Origin: Dama dama
Taxonomy: Eukaryota > Chordata > Mammalia > Artiodactyla > Cervidae
Assembly: GCF_033118175.1 (NCBI RefSeq)
Contig: NC_083703.1
Span: 81,745,001-81,809,000 of the forward strand
Direction of reading: 5' to 3'
Length of the DNA: 64,000 nucleotides
Both the position numbers and the translations under genes were made by a program. This document shows, one piece after another, positions 1 through 10,984 of this stretch. The notes under the pieces were generated by a model that saw nothing but the letters and a program-made list of their open reading frames with translations, did not search any database and was not told the DNA's origin. Position 1 is the first letter of the stretch. The number at the start of each line of letters is the position of its first letter.

Positions 1-182
1 ACCATCTGCATTTATTCCATAGCTCTTTCAGAATACTAATTTCTATCACCTCCACTTTTATTTCTAGGGTCACCTTTGTTTCAAATAAAAGACTGATAGT
101 ATAAGCGAGAAAATTCAAAATGAAACTTTTATTTCTCTAACAACCATCTGATAAAATATAATGAGTATGCCCTGTGTCTCAC
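1..182. other. Unique AT-rich DNA
   Basis: No repeat or coding signal was recognised before the L1 tail that begins near 183. Confidence 0.4.
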
Positions 183-335
183 CGCGACCTTCCCCTCCCC
201 CCTGCCTCCTGCCTCCGGCGGGGCTGGGCCGGTCTGCTGATTCATATCAATGTATGACAAAACCCACTGAAATGTTGTGAAGTAATTAGCCTCCAACTAA
301 TAAAAAATAAATAAATTAATTAATTAAAAAAATAT
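183..335 (+). mobile_element. L1 3' end, ruminant type
   Basis: A C/G-rich stretch leads into the ruminant L1 3' UTR signature (GCTGATTCATATCAATGTATG, then AAACCCACTGAAATG and an AATTAGCCTCCAACTAATAAA-like end) and an A-rich tail of TAAATTAATT units. Only about 150 bp of the 3' end survives, so this is a severely 5'-truncated insertion. Sense is left to right because the A-rich tail lies on the right. Confidence 0.8.
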
Positions 336-986
336 ATATATAATGAGTAGGAAAATAACAAGTGGAAGGAAGACTAGTAGAAACAACTGGAAAAGCAATT
401 TCTGAGTAATCTTCTTTTGGATGTTATTGCTTAAAATATGTACCTCCTACTTTATTCAGTAAAGTTTTGTCAGTGATACTATTTACTATAAATGTTTAGT
501 AGTTACAGTCAGATGTTCACTGAGTATGAGAAAATAACATTAATAACTTCCCTTTGAAAGTCTGTTTATCACTTACGATTGTTTTCAAGTACATGAGATA
601 CAAACTCTACTAGAGGGATTAACTAAATGAGCATTTATTTTTCTCATATAGCAAGTGGGATGAAAAAGAAATCCATAAAACGTAGCTCTGTGATTCCATT
701 GTGGGTCTCCGTTGCATCTATAGCTCTGCCTTTCTTTCCACAGTCATATGACTTCCACTCATGGTCCCAGCATGGCTGCAGAAGCTCTTGCCATCACATG
801 CACATTCTAAGCAGGAGGAAGGAGAAGGGCAAAGGGCACAAGTCAAACAGCAGCTGGATTTATCACCTTTTCAGGTAAACAACAACTTTGCTCGCAGTCG
901 TTTCCCACCTGGATCTAATAGATGCGATCTCAGCCACGGGTCCGCCCATCGCTGTCGGGAAGTCTGGGGAGGGTAACCTTTTATTT
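336..986. other. Unique AT-rich DNA
   Basis: Open frames here are short (83 and 71 codons) and match nothing known to me. No repeat was recognised. Confidence 0.4.
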
Positions 987-1220
987 GAGTGTATTGCTCG
1001 TACTTCTGTGCTTGGTTGTGTCTGACTCTTTGTGACCCCTTGGACTGCAGCCCTACCAGGCTCCTCTGTCTTTGAGATTTTCCCGGCAAGAATACTGAAG
1101 TGGGTTGCCATTTCCTCCTCCAGGGGACTTTCCCAACCCAGGGATCAAATCTGCACATCTCTTACGTTGTAGGCAGATTCTTTATCACTTGAGCCATCGG
1201 GGAAGCCCGAGTATATTGCT
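987..1220 (-). mobile_element. Bov-tA SINE with target-site duplication
   Basis: Bov-tA has a tRNA-Glu-like head (with RNA polymerase III A and B boxes) joined to a BovA body taken from the 3' end of BovB, which lets BovB machinery mobilise it. Here the antisense body (TGTCTGACTCTTTGTGACC, GGCTCCTCTGTC, GCAAGAATACTGAAGTGGG) is on the left and the head (TTTATCACTTGAGCCATCGG) on the right. The SINE body is 999-1208. Flanking GAGTGTATTGCT (987-998) and GAGTATATTGCT (1209-1220) differ at one base and are the duplicated target. Confidence 0.93.
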
Positions 1221-1467
1221 ATTGAACAAATTCAGTGAAAAGATACTTGTCCACAACTGACAGTGCTTGCTTAACATATAAAACTAGCATATTGTTGGTT
1301 AGGGCAGAAAAAGCGCCGTCTTGTTCCAGGTTAGGTCACTGACTTCTTTTATTTAATAAAAGAACATGTCAGCAAGCAGAGGAAGCATAGGAAAAGCATG
1401 TTAGTGAGAAATACTGGCAGTTCCGTGCCAACTACTGCCCAGAGAGGAAATCTGAGTTAAAGGGCTT

Positions 1468-1655
1468 TGTGAAAGTGAAAGTCGCTCAGCTGTGTCCGAC
1501 TCTTTGTGCCCCCGTGGACATCCAGTCCATGGACTTCTCCAGGCCAGAATCCTGGAGTGGGCAGCCTTTCCCTTCTCCAGGGGATCTTCCCTACCCAGGA
1601 ATCGAACAGGGGACTCCCCCATTGCAGGCGGATTCTTTACCAGCTGAGCTGTCCT
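1468..1655 (-). mobile_element. Bov-tA SINE
   Basis: Antisense body and head are present, including TCTTTACCAGCTGAGCTGTCC. The body carries a local change after GTGGACATCC. No clear flanking duplication was seen. It is 250 bp from the previous SINE, in the same orientation. Confidence 0.9.
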
Positions 1656-1734
1656 TTATATAAAAATGATAGTGTCCGTGTGTGTGTGTTGGGTGAAAGA
1701 GAACCAAGATGGCATCCAGTTTTAGTCTTTTGAA

Positions 1735-2042
1735 AGCTTTTATTCATGATGGCTGTGCTGGGCCTTTGCTGCTGTGGGGGCTTTCTCTAGCTGCTGTGAG
1801 CCGGATGCCTCTTCCCTGCGGTGTGCGGGCTTCTCACTGTGGCGGCTCCTCTCGGAGCCGTGAGCTTCAGCCGCTGCACCACATGGGTGCATACCCTCAG
1901 GAGCAGGATGCGCGGCCCCTGGGCTCTAGGGCCTGGGCTTCGTCGCTCCAAGGCGCGTGGGGTCTCTCTGGGTCTTCCTGGATCAGGGATCCAACCAGCC
2001 TCTCCTGCGTTGCAGGCAGACTTTTTACCACCAAGCCTGCAG
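1735..2042 (-). mobile_element. CHR-type (cetartiodactyl tRNA-head) SINE
   Basis: This is the reverse complement of the older family shared by whales and ruminants: GGCTGTGCTGGG, TGCTGTGGGGGCTTTCTCTAG and GTGTGCGGGCTTCTCACTGTGG, ending in CTGGATCAGGGATCCAACC and the head TTTTTACCACCAAGCCTGC. Many CpG-decay changes are visible, as expected for an older insertion. It explains the GC-rich overlapping frames on both strands. Confidence 0.82.
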
Positions 2043-2378
2043 TTCATAAATAGCGATTGTCTGGCCTGACTGTCTGCTGGCTGTATGATGTTTTAAACAG
2101 ACAGTCACTTAACCACACTTTGCCTTGGTTTCCTCGCTGAAACGGATGATCTTCTGGACCAAAGTGTAGTCGAGCTCCTCTGAGCGCTGTGCTCAACTTG
2201 GTCCAGACTGGAGCTTCAGTTTTCATCCTTGTGGAGTCCAGTTTTGGCAAGATTCCTGCGAAGTCAGTTTAGCCGGAATCTCCTACCCGTGGTATATGAC
2301 CTCAATATCTGACAGAATTCCTCATCCCTCAGTAATATCTTAATATCTAATCACCCTGGCCTGCCCTTACCCGCCAGG

Positions 2379-2447
2379 GTGTGTGTGTGTGTGTGTGTGC
2401 GCGCGCATGTGTGTGTGTGTGTGTGTGTGCGCGCGTGCGTGCGTGCT
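2379..2447. repeat. (TG)n/(CG)n microsatellite
   Basis: About 69 bp of TG dinucleotides are interrupted by short GCGCGC and GCGTGCGTGC runs. It adjoins the 3' (left) end of the following antisense Bov-tA, so on the SINE sense strand it is an expanded CA tail. Confidence 0.95.
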
Positions 2448-2650
2448 CAGTCGTGTCCAACTCTTCTGTGACCCATGGACCGTAGCCTGCCAGGCTCCTC
2501 TGTCCATGGGATTTTACAGCAAGAATACTGGAGTGAGCTTCCGTTTCCTACTTTAGGGGATCTTCTCAACCCAGAGGTCGAGCCCATGTCTCTCGCATCT
2601 CTTGCAATGGTAGGCGGATTCCTTACCAGTAGCACCACCTGGGAAGCCCA
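2448..2650 (-). mobile_element. Bov-tA SINE with microsatellite tail
   Basis: It runs from GTGCTCAGTCGTGTCCAACTC through GGTAGGCGGATTCCTTACC to the head end CACCTGGGAAGCCC. It is nearly full length. Its 3' tail is replaced or extended by the adjoining TG/CG repeat. Confidence 0.92.
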
Positions 2651-4295
2651 CATTTTAAGTGACTCAGAGAGCATTGCCCTAACCTCTTAATTTTGCATTC
2701 GCTAGCAAAGAGTCGGACACACAGCACACTCCCCCAACCAGTTCTCATCCTTGGCTGTAGATCCCCATTTTCTTTCGTCATATTCAAAACCAAGCCTGAT
2801 TTTTTACTTCAAAATCCCACTGTAGTAAGCTCACTGGATAAAGCCTGTCTCACTGCTTTAACAAGTATTGTGAACAATTTTTTTTCGTTAACACTACCTG
2901 GTGGGATAGTTGTGATAAACCATTTAATATTTGCAAAGCATTTAGCACACTGTCTTTTATATAAGTGGTTATTAATTAAGTACAAAAATCTGTATTGTAG
3001 AAGGGATTCATTGTTGTGTTTTTGTCAGACACCAGGTTCTATCTTTATCAGATCAGTATGTCCAATTCACCACTGTGGCCCCAGGTTCTGACATATTGTT
3101 AGAGTTCAAGCAATGATTGTTGAATTAATAAATAAACCTTTTAGCTGAAGCTAATACATTTGAGGGTCAGCTTGCTTTACTTATTTGTTGCATGAACAGT
3201 ATTATGACTTCTATGTAATCTGCTGAAAGACTCAACAAGTGGACTTTCCAGTGTATACAACCCACTAAATACAGCAAAACTTTCCAGAGCAGTTTTCCAT
3301 GGCATATTTACCAAATATCTTCTAATTATGACTGAATTTTGCCTGAGTTTGATTTTTACATGGCAACAAAGGGAATGTTTTCTTGTCTTCCCACCCCAAG
3401 TATTCACCATTCATTTGATAATTGGATTTTTCTTTGAATTAGTAAATTGGCATTCTGCTATCTATCTTGGTCTTTTGGAAATTTTTAACAGTGTTAAGTC
3501 TGTCTGAAGTTCTGATCATCTTGGGAAACAAGAAAAGAAGATTTAGGGAAAGTTCCAATAGTGATAGGTAGACAGTCCTCTTAAGTGATTTCACTAAACT
3601 CATTTTAATTTTCTGTCTTTTATTCTTCTTAACTAATTTACAAATTAAGTAAATAATTAACTTAGATGATTCTTTTTAGAATATAATCCAAGATCCACAA
3701 TTTATTAGCTATATAATTTGGGAAATCTATTTAAGCTTTCTGTATCTCAGTTTCCGTGACTATAAAAAAGAGTTTATGATGATGTGTGCTCTATAATAAG
3801 GTTAAATCCATTAATAAAATTAAATTAGATACCACTAAATTAACCGTAGGCTCAATAATCATCTGTAATATTAGAATCATTTCTGGCATATAATAATTGC
3901 TCAGGAAAAAAGAAATGGTGTCCATGTTTTCCAGCCATTTATCATTTGCGACAGTTGTTTCTATTGTGCAGTTTACCCCAGGGGTAAACAAATGGTCAGT
4001 TCCGTGAGAAAAATGATCAATCACTGTAAGTGCCTTTTTTGTTTGTTTGAAATCAAAGATGGATTTTTGACTGATTTTTTCAATGCAGTATTGTGAAACT
4101 GTAAACAGAAAGGCTGCATTTTAGGTTCGGCCAAAGGGACTGTTACTAAGGAGACTTGGAGAGGCCTTTTTAGCTACACGGCGGTTTCTGTGGCTGTGTG
4201 TGACGCGTGCTGCACGCCGCACCCTCCCTGTCTACGTTGCACGCTGGGTGTCACTAGAGTCACTCTGTGGTTTCTCCAGTGGACATCCATCACCG
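2651..4295. other. Mostly unique DNA
   Basis: Apart from the L2 relic near 3045-3145, no coding or repeat signal was recognised. The longest frame (2693-3091, 132 codons) has low-complexity hydrophobic content and resembles no known family. Confidence 0.4.
3045..3145 (+). mobile_element. L2 LINE 3' end relic
   Basis: The degenerate L2 3' terminus is recognisable by its ending AATGATTGTTGAATTAATAAATAAA, preceded by a cysteine- and proline-rich tract that fits the usual L2 3' UTR. It is strongly diverged. Confidence 0.5.
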
Positions 4296-4520
4296 GGGCT
4301 CCCCAGGTGGCTCGGTGGTAAAGAATCCTTCTGCTAACACGGGAGCCGCAGGAGACGTGGCTTCGATCCCTGGGTCGGGAAGATCCCCTGGAGGAGGAAA
4401 TGCAACCCACTCCAGGGTTCCTGCCTGGAGAATCCCATGGACAGAGGGGCCCGGTGGGCTTCAGTCCGTGGGGTCGCAGAGAGGCGGACACGACCGGATG
4501 ACTGAGCACAGGCGTGCAGG
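4296..4520 (+). mobile_element. Bov-tA SINE
   Basis: The head GGGGCTCCCCAGGTGGCTCG and B-box region GGCTTCGATCCCTGGGTCGG are followed by the full body, ending GACACGACCGGATGACTGAG. It is CpG-rich compared with most copies here. No clear flanking duplication. Confidence 0.93.
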
Positions 4521-6297
4521 CAGATCGCAGGCCTGAGTTCCACATTAACCTGGAATTTGTTCCTTTGAAAACTGCATTGCCTCAGGTATTCTGTGGTAAA
4601 TCTATATCTGCACAATTAAAAAAGGAGATTTACAAAGGGAATTAGTAATGAAATGAGATAAACAAATAACAAAAAGTAAATGTTAAGCAACTTTATAGTG
4701 CAATGGGTTTTTATTCCTAGAATATACTAAAGTTTTTACAAGTCTCACCTAAAATGTTTAGCTTTTTTTTTTTAACCTCATTTCCTTAGTAGTACTAGGA
4801 GAGATAGTTGAACATTGTAAAATTATAAAAATCTAAGTTCTAAGGAACATATAAATTTAAATTAATTCTTATTTTGTCTGTACTTTCCTCCTAATGTAAC
4901 TAGTTCAGTGAGATTATAGTATATCCATTTAAAAATGCTATTTCCTTTTTTTCTGTATGTTTTCTAAAGGACATTTATTCTTGGCTTTCTTTTAGGCTGT
5001 GGACTTTAGGAGATCAGAAACTTTGAATTGCATCCCAAGCACATAGTGTTCATTCAATCAAAAGTTCACTGAGCAACAGATAACATAGAATTGGTGTTTA
5101 TCCAATGTTTATGGAATAAATGGTGATAAAGTGTATAGAAAACTGAGAAAAAATATTAAAGGGGAAAATGAGAAATCACTGTTAATAACACCTTGCTAAC
5201 AATTTAGTGTACTTTACTACCTTTTTTTAAAGTTGTGAATATAGTTTTAGATTTAGATGAGAGTAATTCTTTATATATAGAAATGTAAGTAACTATCTTT
5301 CCTTCTAAGCAGTTTTTAAATAAGTTTGAAGATTTTACTTTAAAAAGATCAATTGACAATGAGATTTTTTTTGTGTTGAATTCATGTTACTGCAGACTTC
5401 AGATCTCAGATTGGAGACTGTGTACCAGTAACCTCTCTAGAGAGAGCTCCTGGTTTGCAGGAAGAGTCAACCCCAGTAGTCGGCAGGTATCAGATAATGT
5501 GTCCAAGGCTTCAAGATGAACTCAACGCGACCAAGTTAGCACTAGCTCTGACTTGAAAAACAGATCCAAACATCCCTTCCTTGTAATTCTCAAGTACAAA
5601 GTGTTCTGAATTTCAGTCTTTGGGTTTTGGTAGAATTGTGGTCCCAATTAACATGATAGTAAACTGTAACCTAAGCAGAGCTGGGGTAAGCGATGACCCT
5701 CATTCATATACTCAGAAATAGTAAGATGACTGATTACTGGGTCAGCTGTGTTATCTTTATAGAAAAGAAAAATTCTCAATGTGGAATCAACTTCTGCCTC
5801 TTGGGTTTCATGTAAAGGATTGCAGACTTGTATTCACTTGGAAAACACTTCATTTCTTAAATAAAAAGATATGAAGGCATGGTTGTTAAGAGTTGGGTTC
5901 CTAACGTGAAAAGCAGACAGACATAACCATTTACTAGATGCAACTTCTTTAGAAAGTTACTGATTCTTTCTGTGCTTCAAAATCCTCTGTGAAATACAGT
6001 GAAGAACAATACCTAATTCTGATGCATGCAGGCTTATTGTGTGAATATACACAGAGTGCTCAGCATGACACTTTAGGAAGTCCTCACCAAGAACCAGCAA
6101 GGTGAGCCCCACCACACACGAGTGTTCTCGGGGCTTGCTGAATACAGTAATGAGGAAGGGGTTCCAGACTCCTGCTCAGCATGGACTTTGCTCATGAAAT
6201 ACTCAGTAATGTTGGGCAGATAAAAGGCTTCCTCTCAAAGTACAGATGTTTAAAAGACATACCCTAGGACATTCCACTCTGCCTCTCTGTTGTCGCC
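4521..6297. other. AT-rich unique DNA with L2 and MIR relics
   Basis: This 1.8-kb gap is mostly AT-rich and has no long reading frame. Near 4990-5085 a weak L2-like tract ends in TTCATTCAATCAAAAGTTCACTG. The MIR at 5885-6075 is listed separately. Confidence 0.4.
5885..6075 (+). mobile_element. MIR SINE relic
   Basis: A diverged MIR core in sense order: GTTGGGTTCCTAACG, an acid loop region ending TTACTGATTCTTTCTGTGCTTC, then TGTGAAATACAGTGAAGAACAATACC and the tail AGAGTGCTCAGCATGACAC. Confidence 0.55.
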
Positions 6298-6643
6298 GTT
6301 GTTCAGTCGCTAAGTCGTGTCTGACTCTTTGCAACCCCATGGACTGCAGCATGCCAGGCTCCTCTGTCCTTCACTGTCTCCCAGACTTTGCTCAGATTCA
6401 TGTCCATTGAGTCAGTGATGCCATCCAACATCTCATCCTCTGCCGCCCCCTTCTCTTTTTGCCTTCAATCTTTCCCAGCATCAGGGTCTTTTCCAATGAG
6501 TCACCTCTTCACATCAGGTAGCCAGAGTTTTAGTGCTTCAGCTTCAGCATCAGCCTTCCAATGAATATTGAGGGTTGATTTCCTTTAGAATGGACTGGGT
6601 CGATCTCCTTGCAGTCCAAGGGACTCTCAAGAGTCTTCTGAAC
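6298..6643 (-). mobile_element. BovB (RTE) LINE, 3' part
   Basis: Antisense BovB 3' end: GTTCAGTCGCTAAGTCGTGT, then CATGTCCATTGAGTCAGTGA, CTTTCCCAGCATCAGGGTC, TCTTTTCCAATGAGTCA and GGACTCTCAAGAGTCTTCT. The left boundary is the 3' end. About 345 bp remain, so only the last part of the reverse-transcriptase frame and the 3' UTR are present. Confidence 0.92.
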
Positions 6644-7099
6644 AAATATTTAATATCCAGGTCAGCAAATATCCAAAGATTATCCCAGAATAATTAATAA
6701 TTATGATTTTGTAACCTGGTGATCAGTTTAACTGAGTATAATGATTTATGAATAACTATTTGAAGAGGTAAAAACAAGGCAATGTAGGATTTCATTTTGC
6801 AACATATTCAAATATGCTTTTTCCTTATTAACCATGCAATACCAAATGTTCATTGTTAAAATATTTCATGCAACATCTTAGTGTATAAATTATTGATGAA
6901 GTCATTTGAATAGTTCCTTAGTTAAAATTCTAGTATGATTTTCATTTGGGGGCATAAGGTAGGGCTTCTTCTAGATAAAGCCATCTCTAGGTGGTCAGTT
7001 TCTCCTCTGGCTTTGCGTGCAGTTTTACGTAGCTCTAACACACACTGGCTCAGTCCTTGGGCACACACACACGGCTTCGTTCCGTGTTCTCTGTGCGTG
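6644..7099. other. Unique AT-rich DNA
   Basis: Nothing recognised; a short CACACACACACGG tract lies near 7064. Confidence 0.35.
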
Positions 7100-7222
7100 T
7101 GTGTTCAGTGGCTCGGTCATTTCTGACTCTTTGCGCCCCAGGGACTGCAGCCCACCAGACTCCTCTGTCCATGGGGTTTTCCAGGCAAGAATACTGGAGT
7201 GGGTAGCCATTTCCTCCTCCAG
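7100..7222 (-). mobile_element. Bov-tA SINE, head missing
   Basis: The antisense body from GTGTTCAGTGGCTCGG to CCATTTCCTCCTCCAG stops abruptly at 7222, before the tRNA-derived head. It is therefore 5'-truncated. Confidence 0.9.
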
Positions 7223-8104
7223 CTATATTCCCCAAGAACCATGAAAAGATGTGCTGCAATATTGCTCCTTCGTTGACAATTCAAAATGATTCTTCTGAGG
7301 AAAGACAATTTTAAAGGCTGACTTTCAAAATGTGTTTTTTTGAATACCCGCTTCCCTTTATTTTCAATGTTCAAATTCTTAAATATTTATTCACTTTTGA
7401 AAATAAATGAAGTATTTGAAACATTGGTTTGTTGCTCCTTAAAAAATTAAATAACATTGTCTCTCTAGAAGCTTTTATAAATTGGGCTTGAAATGAAACA
7501 TTTTTTAGTGGCTAGGTATTTACTTGTAATAGGTGTTTTTCTGTTTTAGATAAATTTTCAAATAACTTAGGGCATCAACAACTAAAAACCTTGGATGAAT
7601 TAATTTAAAAATCTAGATGGGATAAATGTTGGGGTTTTTTTTCACTTTGTACAAAGCTTTCTCACAAGTTATCCTAATGAATACTTAAATGATTCCTGAT
7701 GTGATAAAGTTAAGGTTTTAAGAAGAAAATAAGAAGAAAGTCTCAGTGGACTTCATCTGTCTTCATGGCATCAGCTTAGTAGTCATTATTAATGCTATTC
7801 CTTGTGATCAACTTAAGAAGATTAACATTTTAACTGGGTCAAACCTCCTGTTAACTGGTAGGACAATGACATTAAATCAGACTTAGGGATTTGTGGTATA
7901 AACAGTAAAGCCACACGTTTTGTAATGAGGCATAGAATGGATACTTTGATATGGCTGCTTCTCTTGTAACCACATATTATATTTACTCCTGTGACCCTAA
8001 GCCCAGTATGTGACAAATATATATTTTTATTCAAGTTCATCTTTTCCAAATAGCTATTTTATCAATTATATATTTTTCTATTAAAATACCTGTAAATTTT
8101 ATTA
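7223..8104. other. Unique AT-rich DNA
   Basis: No repeat or coding signal recognised; frames are short and AT-driven. Confidence 0.35.
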
Positions 8105-8230
8105 AAACTCAAAAATGTTTGCCCATCAAAAGGTAAAAACCAAGAAAGTAAAATAGAACAACCCACGGACTGGAAGAAAATATATGCAAATCAAATATGG
8201 AAGGGGCTTGTGCCTTATTATAAAATATTC
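8105..8230 (+). mobile_element. Old L1 ORF2 fragment
   Basis: Matches a familiar L1 ORF2 tract: GAACAACCCACGGACTGGAAG, then AAAATATATGCAAATCAAATATGG and AAGGGGCTTGTGCC. It covers the same L1 region as the start of the fragment at 9400, so the two are partly redundant. Confidence 0.6.
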
Positions 8231-8339
8231 CCTATGTTGTTTTAAAATTCTGAATAAGAAAATACAATATTCTGTTTTCCCTTCATTTATTCCTTTTCTG
8301 ATGTTCTCCATTTCTTTGTGTAGATCTGAGTTTCTGATC

Positions 8340-9390
8340 CATGTAATTTTATTTTTTTTTTCCTGAAGAACTTCTTTTATTATTTGTTTCAGGGCAGTTC
8401 TGCTACTGATAAAATCCCTCCAGTTTTTGCTTATCTAAGAACATCATTATTACTTCTTCACTTTTGGAGAATAATTTCTTTGGATCTAGAATTCTAGATT
8501 GGTGGAGTTTTTCTTTCTACACCTTAAACATTTCACTGTATTGTCTTCTTACTTGTGTGGCTTCTGATAAGTCTGCTGTAATTCATCTCTAATTCTTCTA
8601 TAATGTAGTTGCTTATTTTTTCCTCCGGCTTGTTTCAAGGATTTGTGTCTGGTTTTCTACAATTTGAATGTGATATGCCTAGATGTAGATTTTTCTTTTT
8701 TGGTGTTTATCCTGTTGGTGTTCCTTGAACTTCTTCAGTCTGTGATTGGGTGTTGTTAACTCTAATGTTCTCTGCCATTATTACTCTAGATGTTTCTTCT
8801 CCATTCTCACCTTCTTTTTCTTGTGATAATCCAGTTATACACAGAACACACATTTTGAATTTATCCCAGAGTTCTTGGACATTCTGTTCTGGTTTTTTTT
8901 TTCCTATTTACATTTTAGTTGGGAGGTTTTTTCATCAGCCTATTTTTAAGTTTACTGATTCTTTCATCATCTGTACCCAGTCTACTTATGATTATTAAAA
9001 AGCATTCATCATTTCTGTTACAGAGTTTTCTGTATTTCTAGCATTTCTTTTGTATTCTTTCTTAGATTTTCCATGTATCTTGTTTACATCACCCATCTGT
9101 TCTTGCTCATTGAATACGTTTTTCATTAGAGCACTTAGCATATTATTATAGTTACTTTAAATTCTCTATCTGATAATTCCAACATCTGTACCACATTTAA
9201 GTCTGATGCAAATGCTTGTTTTGTATACTCAAGACAGTGCTTTTTCTTGCCTTTTGGCCTGATTTCTAATTTTCTTCTGGACAGTCAAATATTTGGTATT
9301 TGGTAATAGGTGGTGACATATAGGTCCTTAGCATGACATCTTATGTTTTCCTTCCTGTGAGTTGAGCTGTCTAATATTTGCTGTAGCCGT
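8340..9390 (-). mobile_element. Old L1/HAL1-type LINE fragment, antisense
   Basis: A T-rich tract follows the order of a known ancient L1 region read antisense: TCTGCTACTGATAAAATCCCTCC, CTTTTGGAGAATAATTTC, ATTCTAGATTGGTGGAG, TGTTCCTTGAACTTCTTC, TTGGACATTCTGTTCTGG, then CTATCTGATAATTCCAACATC. Small open frames here are incidental. I cannot assign the subfamily. It is flanked by sense-strand L1 ORF2 pieces on both sides. Confidence 0.55.
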
Positions 9391-9399
9391 TAGGAAGAT

Positions 9400-9655
9400 G
9401 AAAAGACAAGTGGGAGAAATACATGCACCATATACCCAACAAAGGACTAGTATTAAAAATACATAAAAGCACTCAAAACACAACAGTAAAAAAAACAACA
9501 GCTAGGTAATTAAAACATGGGCAAAAGACATGAAGAGACATTTCAATGAAGAAGATATAAGATGGCAAATACACATATGAAGATACGTTCAACCTCGGCT
9601 TCTTACAGGGGAGGGCAAGTTAAAACCACGGTGAGACGCCACAGCTCCCCGCAGA
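9400..9655 (+). mobile_element. Old L1 ORF2 C-terminal fragment
   Basis: Sense L1: ACAAAGGACTAGTATTAAAAATA, AACATGGGCAAAAGACATGAAG, GACATTTCAATGAAGAAGATA, GGCAAATACACATATGAAGA, then GAGACGCCACAGCTCC. Downstream the expected L1 sequence seems to continue, but heavily shifted to G+C. Confidence 0.65.
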
Positions 9656-9910
9656 AGGGCTGCAAGGGCGAGCGCGGCGATGCCCCGCGCTGGCGGCAGG
9701 AGCGCGCGGGCGGTGTCCGTGTGGCGCCTGCTCTCGGGATGACTGGCCGTCCCGGGTGGCTCGGGGTGCCGAGTCCGCCTGACAGTGCCGGAGACGCGGG
9801 CTCGAGCCCTGGGTGGGGAAGACCCCCTGGAGAAGGAGATGGCAACCCGCTCCAGCGTTCTTGCCCAGGAAATATGGTGGACAGAGGAGCCTGGCGGGCT
9901 ACGGTCCCTG
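9615..9910. other. CpG-rich patch inside L1/SINE sequence
   Basis: CpG density jumps within retroposon DNA (for example GCGAGCGCGGCGATGCC and CGGCAGGAGCGCGCGGGCGG) and continues into the head of the next Bov-tA. Old retroposons normally lose CpG, so this patch has been protected or enriched. Neither a gene nor a promoter motif was recognised. Confidence 0.5.
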
Positions 9911-9945
9911 GGGTCACGAGAGAGTAGGACACGACTTGGTGACTA
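9748..9945 (+). mobile_element. Bov-tA SINE, unusually CpG-rich
   Basis: Head CCCGGGTGGCTCGGGGTGCC and B-box region GGGCTCGAGCCCTGGGTGG are followed by the body to GACACGACTTGGTGACTAA. The head keeps CpGs that most copies in this window have lost. Confidence 0.9.
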
Positions 9946-10041
9946 AATCACAACAGCCGAGCATGATTCACCTGCCTGGTTAAGGGGTTGCTGGCCGCCT
10001 TCTGTCGGCAGAGGTGCCATCTTTGGGTTTTAAATAGACGT

Positions 10042-10160
10042 GGGGACTTCTCCGGCGGTTCAGTGGTTAGGGCTTGGTGCTTGAATTCACTCCTGGGGGC
10101 CAGGTTCGAAAATGAGATTCCACAAACCACATGGCAAGGCCAAGAATCAATTAAAAAATT
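10042..10160 (+). mobile_element. CHR-type tRNA-head SINE
   Basis: Sense copy: GGGACTTCTCCGGCGGTTC, AGTGGTTAGGGCTTGGTGC, CCAGGTTCGAAAATGAGATTC, CACATGGCAAGGCC, then the A-rich tail AATTAAAAAATTAAAAC. Its length of about 120 bp fits the short form of this family. Confidence 0.8.
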
Positions 10161-10639
10161 AAAACAAGGGTGTGTTTCGTGGGGAGATACTTCAAGATGG
10201 TGTAAATATTGATGGAGTACAATTTGAAAGATGGGAAGTGAGGGGTTAGCTAGGAGAATTCCGTTGGGAGGCATTTCCAGAGGTAGGAGGCCACACGTGG
10301 AGTCTCTGAAGCTAAGAATTTTTTCTTTGAGATGGAAAGTCCCAGTTCCAAATGCAGGTGGGAGAGAGAAAGGACAGATGAAGTGGAGCGGTGGGCAGGT
10401 TCAGTACCAAGCAGGATCTCCAGGCTGTGCTCCATGCTTTCAACATTTCAACCTTTAATATCAGCACACTAAAGACAGTCCTAAGAGCTTTTAAATAGAG
10501 GAGGGATACGATCAAAAGTGAGCCATGGAAGGATCTCTCTAGTTGCATCAGAAATGGAATGGAGGTAGGACAGGAGATACAGTTTATATCCAACCCTGTG
10601 TCTAGTTGCAGCTTAATCTTGGTGTATGATATGACGTCG
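10161..10639. other. Diverged ancient repeat-like DNA
   Basis: The wording (AGATGGGAAGTGAGGGGTTAG, GAGGGATACGATCAAAAGTGAG, GGAAGGATCTCTCTAGTTGC) resembles a mammal-wide old repeat often found with L2/MIR, but I cannot name it. The minus-strand frame at 10312-10683 is not gene-like. Confidence 0.35.
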
Positions 10640-10853
10640 ACGGGCTTCACAGGGGCGTGAGTGGTACTCGCTTGCCAATGCAAGACACACAGGAGGCTGG
10701 GGTTCAGCCCCTGGTCAGGACGATCCCCTGGAGGAGGGCAGCAACCCTCTCCAGGATTCCTGCCTGGAGAATCCCGTGGACTGAGGAGCCTGGCCGGCTA
10801 GAGTCCGTAAGGGTGAGAAGAGTCGGACATGACTGAAACGACTTAACACACAT
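10640..10853 (+). mobile_element. Bov-tA SINE
   Basis: Head GGGCTTCACAGGGGCGTGAG and body CCTGCCTGGAGAATCCCGTG to GACATGACTGAAACGACTTA. The head is more diverged than the body. Confidence 0.9.
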
Positions 10854-10984
10854 GTAAGCATGATGTAGATATATTCAAATTTTTTTTTCTTTTACTTTAC
10901 AGATGATTCTCTCAGCATCATTTAACTTTTTAAAAAAGTCTATCTTGTTTTGAATTATTTTTACAAAGAAGGACCTTTTATTCA

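Noticed and set aside
4116..4150. GTTCGGCCAAAGGG as a mariner end
   Set aside because: Only a few bases resemble the mariner terminus and no inverted partner was found.
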